Of a stretch of DNA of 32,472 bases, positions 24,483 through 32,472 are shown piece after piece; within the stretch, counting starts at the first letter, position 1; each line of letters opens with the position of its first letter. The notes under the pieces were generated by a model. It was given only the letters and a program-made list of their open reading frames with translations. It made no database searches and was not told the DNA's origin. This DNA comes from Pigoraptor vietnamica (lineage: Eukaryota > Opisthokonta > Filasterea), in NCBI GenBank assembly GCA_943704525.1, contig CALSCQ010001116.1, positions 1-32,472 on the forward strand. Reading direction: 5' to 3'. The translations under genes were made by a program, and so were the position numbers.

Positions 24483-25439
24483 CTTGGCACAATCTAATTA
24501 ATCTTCACTGTGCCGACATATATACGATAAGTTGGGATTGGAAGTATGAACTGGCTCCCGCACTGTGATCCCGCACTTAAATTTTCCGATTCGTCCGTAC
24601 ATCTAATATGGTAACAATGTCCAATTATATACATATTTGGCCATTATTAAGTCCCTTATATGGGCAAGAATGTCCTATTTTATACATTAGTGGCAATACA
24701 GTCCAGACACAATGGAATTTTCCCCCGCGAAACACGGGTGTTTTCCGATTTTGTTTCGTCCATATCCATTTCTCATACAAATTTCAGTCCCATACGGAAA
24801 TCCTTTTCCATACTGAGGTGGCATACTCACACCCCCAATCCACACAGATGTGCGCGCTCCTCGCATCCCCCTCTCGATCCATCCTCCATCGCGCCTCCTT
24901 TCGCCTCTCTCGCGCGCCATCCGTGCACAGCGGGCGAGTATCCTTGATGCTCTGACATCGCCGATGCGCGTGGTTCAAGTTCCGCGCCCACTTTTCTCCC
25001 GTTGAACTTCGCGGTTTTGAGGCTGTTTCACTTCTGTTTTTGCGGCACATTTCAAATCGGCGTCTTTATAACTACAAAGAGTAGTCTTCGCGCGTTTAGA
25101 CCGCTCGATTTTTGGACCGGCCGAGTTGGAAAGGCGCGCGCGTGTGTGCGATCGGTGGCCGTTTGCCTGGTGGCGTCGTGGGTGCTGTGCCATTGTTCGG
25201 ATCTGAGTCCGTCCCACATTCCATTCGCACGGCTTGCCTGCCCCCCGTGAACTCCCCAGTGTTTCTCCTTGCGATTTACGGTTGAGAAGTGCCGTTGATG
25301 CGCCCGTTTATGCGTTCTAGGACTTGGTTTTGTGTGTGCTGTCTTAGTTTGCGGCTTCCGTGTTTGTTGCTCGACGTGTGTGTGTGTGTGGGACTGACAT
25401 TGTGTGTTTGCTGTTTGTTTTCAGTACCAGGCCACAACC
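24483..25439 (+). promoter_or_regulatory. Upstream region of the PP1 gene, with AT-rich patch
   Basis: 957 bases without a recognised protein gene between WSS1 and PP1, both on the + strand. About 24520-24840 is markedly AT-rich. It contains an imperfect direct repeat starting AATGTCC (24616 and 24669) and a perfect CArG box CCTTATATGG (24654-24663). From 25260 on the sequence is T/G-rich. TGTTTGTTTTCAG at 25412-25424, 15 bases before the ATG, looks like a true splice acceptor, so a 5' UTR intron is likely. Its donor was not identified. Confidence 0.5.
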
Positions 25440-27664
<2,225 letters not shown>

Positions 27665-28204
27665 GAAGAGCCAGCAATGCCACCCTCCGCGAGGCACGCC
27701 TGCGTGTGTGGGCGTAGCCGGTGGCGGCGGCGACCTCTGATGCATTTTTGTGCGGCCGTTCGAAGAGCTCGTCGGCCGCGGCAATGTGTATAGACTGGCG
27801 TGCGCTTCTCTTTACGAGGGCGCGCGTCCCTTGTGTGCATGTCCCGCTGTTGTGTCTGCATTTTATCCGCGCGTGCGTTCGCGGCAGCTGCGCGTTTGTG
27901 CTTGGCGCTTGTCTGGTTTCTCGTTGCCGTTTCAAATTGCTCTGTGCACGGTGTTGAGTCGTCGGTTTCTGACAATGGATGTGAGGAGAGGTGTGTGACC
28001 GCGCGCGCCGCGTCTATCACCTTTGCTCGCTTCCACTGTTGTGGGTGCAGCGTGTGAAGCGCTGCAATGCTCCCTCGGCGCCGTCTGCCAGTGGCAAATG
28101 AAACGGAGGCAAACACTTTTGTTCGAAGTGTAGGCTAGGTATTGGATAGCAAGCACTACTTGCACCAATTCGCACACTGTCACGGGCAAACCCTGTGTAC
28201 TTTT
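27665..28204. other. convergent intergenic region
   Basis: 540 bases between the PP1 stop (+) and the RRP6 stop (-). No coding sequence, RNA gene or repeat was recognised. It presumably holds both 3' UTRs. Confidence 0.6.
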
Positions 28205-31200
28205 TCACCGCTTCTGCTGCGGTGCCCACTTTCCGGGCGTCGCACCGTCCTTCGGCTTGCGCACGCCACCCTGCCCTCCCGACGCGCCTCCAGCGGCTGG
28301 TGAGCTGTACGTGACGCTGCGCTGTCCAGACTTGGGACGGACATTTGCGCGCACGCGGCCACCGCCACGCTTCGGCTCGATCGTCTCCGAGTAAGGGTTA
28401 AAGACCGGCGCCTGTGCGTTGAGGGGGCGACCACCCTGATCAACACCAGCGCCCGCCGCACCCATCGCAGCACCGGCCGACGAATAGTCGTAAGGGACAA
28501 ACTGGGTGCCCTCAGGAAGACGGCGCCCAACGGGCTTGCCGCCAGCACCGCCAGCACCGCCCCGGATGGCTGCACGAGAATGGGTTAGGAAGGCCCGTTA
28601 GCGAGTGGGATAACGCGCACACTTCCAACATGACAAATTTGAACGCACACACATAAAACGATGTGCCCACACCACAACGCCATTCTCACTAACACGCACC
28701 TGCGCCAGAGCCCTTGGGGCCGGAAAGTGCATTCGCAATCGCCGCATTCGCTGCGCTCGAAACGGCAGCGGCACTCGACAGGCTGCCCGCCGCGTCCTGT
28801 CGCGACGCCCCGCCCGGCGCAGCGCCGGACGGATTCCACCCAATTCGCCGCATAAAGGCATTGACGTCCTCGCCCTCGGCCGCCTTGGGAACGCCCGCGG
28901 GGCCGTGGTCATCCATGCCGACACTATCGAGCATCGCAGGATCGGATCCCGAGCGCTCGCGCGAGTGCGCGCCAGAAAGTCCCACGGTGTTGAGGCTGTT
29001 CGTGCTGTTGTTTGCACTGCTTCGTGTCATCCCACTCGCCCCGGCCGCTGCGGCTGCCGCGCCGTTTTCGAGAGTGAGCGGTGAGAGGGGCATGGCGAAC
29101 GAGTCCTCCTTCAGCCGCTTCTTCTCCTTGTTGCGCTTGCGGTTCATGTTCGACAGCTGGTAAATCTCAGAGTAGCTCCGCGGCTCCCGCTGGCCCATGG
29201 GGGTCGGCGGCTTGGCGGGAATTTCGGCGGGCGCGTGCTCACCCGTCGTCACAGAAGATGCCGCCGCTGCAGGTGCTCCGGTCCCTTCGGCCGCTGCAGA
29301 CGTCGCACTGCTCGTGTTGGCGCCCGCGGCCGCAGGAGCGCCCGAGGACGTGCGCGCCTGAATGTGCGCGAGGGGCGACTCGAACGACCCGTGAATTCCG
29401 CGCGCCACTGCACGCGCGTCCGCCAGCGACACCGCCCCGCCACCGATGAGGCCTGCCGGGATGGTCGCAGAGGGTTGAAAGAGACCGCCCGAGCCCACGA
29501 CGCCGGCGTCCTCGTCCGCGTAGTCGTCCAGCGCAGCGCCGTCCACGTCCATGGCCGCGGCATCGCCCTGCGCCGATGCTATCGTCACGCCGGCACCGTC
29601 TGTGGGAGGGCTGGCGACCCACCCCGCAAACTGGAAGAGCTGGTGCGGCGTGACTATGGGCGCGTGGGGCTGGGACGCCTGCTGGGGCTGCACAGGGGCA
29701 GACGGCGCGGGGATGGCCTGTGCGGCGCCGTACGCACCGCCGAGATCGATGCCGACCTGCTGCGCCACTTGTTGCGGGGGCGGCGGCGGTTGCGCGTCGG
29801 CCGAGACGCTCTCTTTGGCCTTCTGAATGGCGACGACGAGGTCTCCGGCGCCGACACGCACGAGCGGAGGCGTGGGGTTGCAGCACGCGATCACGCCCGA
29901 GGGCTCCGTGGGCATGGCCTCAGCGATCGCAAACATCATGTGGTTGGGGAGTACGTAGCGCGTGCTCTCGTCTTCGTCCCTCGCGACACGATCGCGCCAG
30001 GCGTAGACGGCCTTCAAGACGGCGAGCTGCTGCGACGAGAGGGGTCGGCTGTAGCGCGCGTAGAGGTGGAGGTGGCTCGTATCGGTGAGGAGCTCCTTTT
30101 CGTATCGCTTCAGGCAAATGTCGCGGCTCCGGTTGAGCGCTGCGATGAGGAGGTTCTTGTTGGCGCCGCCGCGCATGATGAGCTCCGTCCGTAGCTTGTC
30201 GTAAATGTAGAGCAGGTAGTGCGTGTCCTCGCGCGCGTAACGGAGCATCTCGGCGGGAATCGGCCGCATGCGCCAGTCGGCGAGCTGGTACTTCTTGTCC
30301 GCGTTAACGTTGCAGTACGTCTTGAGGAGGTGGGCGAGGCCAAAGCTAGGGAAGTCGAGAAGGCGCGCGGCCTGTCCCGTGTCGAACAGATTGACAATGT
30401 AGAGCCCAAAGTCCCTCTGCAGCCACACAACGTCGCTGTCGGCGCCGTGGAGGACCTTGACGATCCGAGGGTCCGTGAACGGCTTGTGCAGGGCAGACTG
30501 CGGGATAAGTTCACGAAAGGACAAACGTCAGAATATTTGTTCCGAAGCGAATAATTATCAACGGACAAACATAGACAAAATATCTGACACCCCCGTAACC
30601 ATACACAAATGCAGTTGCGAAAACGACACACCTGCATGTGCGACCGCAGCTCGAGCGTGTCAACGAGAAAGTCCTCGTCGCGCGTGGACACCTGCATCAG
30701 GCACACAATGCCCTGGAACGAGCGATAGCTGTGCTGCTCGAGGTCAATCGCAAACTCAGAGACGCCCTCCAGCTTGCGACCGAGCGCCTGCAGAAGCGCG
30801 GGGGTGTCGACCCACGTGCACGGCACCTGTGGACACAACAAGAAACGGGAAAAGGTAAAGAGCGACGAATGTGAGCCTCGAGAACGACAACGAAAACAGC
30901 AGCCTTAAACGCGGACGACGCAGCCAAAAGATACAGCGCACCGTGTCGCCGAGCCACGTGCAGGTCCCAACAGCGCAGCGCACCTGCTCCAAGGGAAGAG
31001 GCGCGCGCTCCTCGCCGACTTCGAGCTGCTCCGCCGTCGGCTTCCAGCTCTCGAGCTCGAGCTGAAACGGGTGCGGATAACCGCCGGGCACAATGCCGCC
31101 ATCGTCCGACGAGATGCCGAGTCCTCGAATGTGCGATTGAATGTGGGGCGGTACAACGTCCCGCTCTGGCGAGGGACCGCGGCTGTGGGGCGGGACGCCG

Positions 31201-32028
31201 TAGTCGTGCGCCTTCGCAAGCGGATGCGGCACAAAGGGTGTGTTTGAGTTGTCGATCTTGTCCTCGAAGCTCAGCTGCGGGCGCTTGATGTTCTTGGCGT
31301 GCACGAGAGAGTAGTCGAGGCGCGTGCCCTTCGGAGTGAGCCGCGCGATGAGAGCGGGGCTCTGCTGCGAACCCGCGGGAAGAACGGGGCGCGCGTTCTT
31401 TGAGACACCTGCGGCCTCGTCCAGCATGACATCCACCTGCAGAAAGCACACGCCACATGTTCAGACGCTGTAAAGTAACGCCAGGAGTCGCGTGTAACAA
31501 GCAACGAAAACAGCAAATGCACACACACAAAGACGCTCCTGAAGACAAAAACACACTTATATAAAAAAAATAAAAATAAAAAATAAAAAAAGAAAAAAGA
31601 AAAAAAGAAAGAAACAACGACGAGGAAAAAGGCACGCACAAGAAAAGGCGAAACGAAAGGGGTCAACGGACCTTCTCGAGCACAGAGTCCACGGCATCCA
31701 CAATCGCCTCAAAGCGCGCGTCGTCGTCATCGGCCGCACCGGCGCCCGTGTTAAACGCGGGTGCGCCATCGGGACGCTCCTGCCTCAGCAGCTGTTGCAC
31801 TCCATTTAAAAGACGCGCCCCAACGCCCTCCATCAGCCGGCGAAACTGCGGAAAGCTGCCGTAAAACTCGTAATCCGCGCCCGCCTCGGGCAACTGGTTC
31901 GACCGCCGTGTCGAATCCACCAGGGACTCAAGCAACTGCTTCGAAAAGGACTCGAGCGTGGGATGCCCTGGAACAAAATCGCCCCCTGGCGGCCCCGCGG
32001 CGTCATGGTGCACGCCGCCCGTCGCCAT
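28205..32028 (-). CDS. RRP6: RRP6/EXOSC10 nuclear exosome 3'-5' exoribonuclease
   Basis: RNase D-family subunit of the nuclear exosome that trims rRNA, snoRNA and other RNA 3' ends. Five exons in coding order: 32028-31672, 31436-30984, 30826-30632, 30497-28700, 28569-28205 (3168 nt, 1055 aa, in phase). About 25-115 is a PMC2NT domain (DYEFYGSFPQFRRLMEG), which pairs with Rrp47/C1D. The DEDD-Y catalytic core spans about 270-440: DLE at 298-300, HGADSDVVWLQ with Asp357, and YAREDTHYLL with Tyr422 and Asp426. An HRDC domain lies at about 485-530 (LSSQQLAVLKAVYAWRDRVA). A long Ala/Gly/Pro-rich tail follows. The last exon is basic and Gly-rich and contains TQFVPYDYSS, resembling EXOSC10 C-termini. 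All catalytic residues are present. The upstream in-frame extension was not used because it is hydrophobic and lacks family similarity. Confidence 0.95.
31558..31616 (-). repeat. A-rich tract (T-rich on sense strand) in RRP6 intron 1
   Basis: Poly-A with scattered T and G inside intron 31437-31671. It is a polypyrimidine run on the sense strand but lies more than 100 bases from the acceptor, so it may not be the functional tract. Confidence 0.85.

Positions 32029-32472
<444 letters not shown>

Noticed and set aside
30931-30983. Coding continuation of RRP6 exon 2 (CAVGTCTWLGDTV)
   Set aside because: It looks like an echo of the next exon's PCTWVDT, but the family alignment joins LEQ directly to VPCTWVDTP. 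The resemblance is short and probably chance.

Overview
This is nuclear DNA of a eukaryote. The genes are interrupted by about 50 short spliceosomal introns with protein-supported exon joins, coding sequence is GC-rich, and long GT/CA microsatellites lie in introns. The gene set suggests a flagellated unicellular relative of animals: a receptor-type tyrosine kinase ([14 protein letters not shown]), a PA14 plus chondroitin-GalNAc-transferase-type glycosyltransferase resembling animal B4GALNT3/4, and a Tctex2-type dynein light chain. A choanoflagellate-like or apusomonad-like protist would fit. I cannot name the species.

Ten protein genes were reconstructed by joining exons so that reading phase and family alignment agree at every junction. 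For every gene whose start lies in the window, the joined coding length is divisible by three. Left to right: (1) 5'-truncated B4GALNT3/4-like glycosyltransferase, + strand, <21-4066; (2) receptor tyrosine kinase with a bacterial-type BMP ligand-binding domain and Kelch repeats outside the cell, - strand, 4272-10698, 16 exons; (3) intronless F-box/LRR protein, -, 10920-12662; (4) membrane-anchored cytochrome P450, +, 12973-15107; (5) oversized mitochondrial RbfA, -, 15283-18426; (6) SLC46-like MFS transporter, +, 18868-20864; (7) Tctex-type dynein light chain, -, 21286-22530; (8) Wss1-like WLM protease, +, 22989-24482; (9) PP1 catalytic subunit, +, 25440-27664; (10) RRP6/EXOSC10 exosome nuclease, -, 28205-32028.

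Genes are tightly packed and mostly alternate in strand, giving three short divergent promoter regions (12663-12972, 18427-18867, 22531-22988) and several convergent 3' junctions. The genes do not form one pathway. They are a mix of housekeeping functions (RRP6, RBFA, PP1, WSS1), one ciliary part, and accessory signalling, surface and metabolic genes.

The most unusual item is the BMP-Kelch-transmembrane-tyrosine kinase receptor, which also contains a 14-nt microexon and a GC-AG intron. Other notable signals are a 65-bp tandem duplication that copies the last exon of the dynein light chain with the extra copy's splice acceptor destroyed, a strong bias for intronic dinucleotide repeats to read GT on the sense strand, and a P450 that lacks the glutamate of the ExxR motif.
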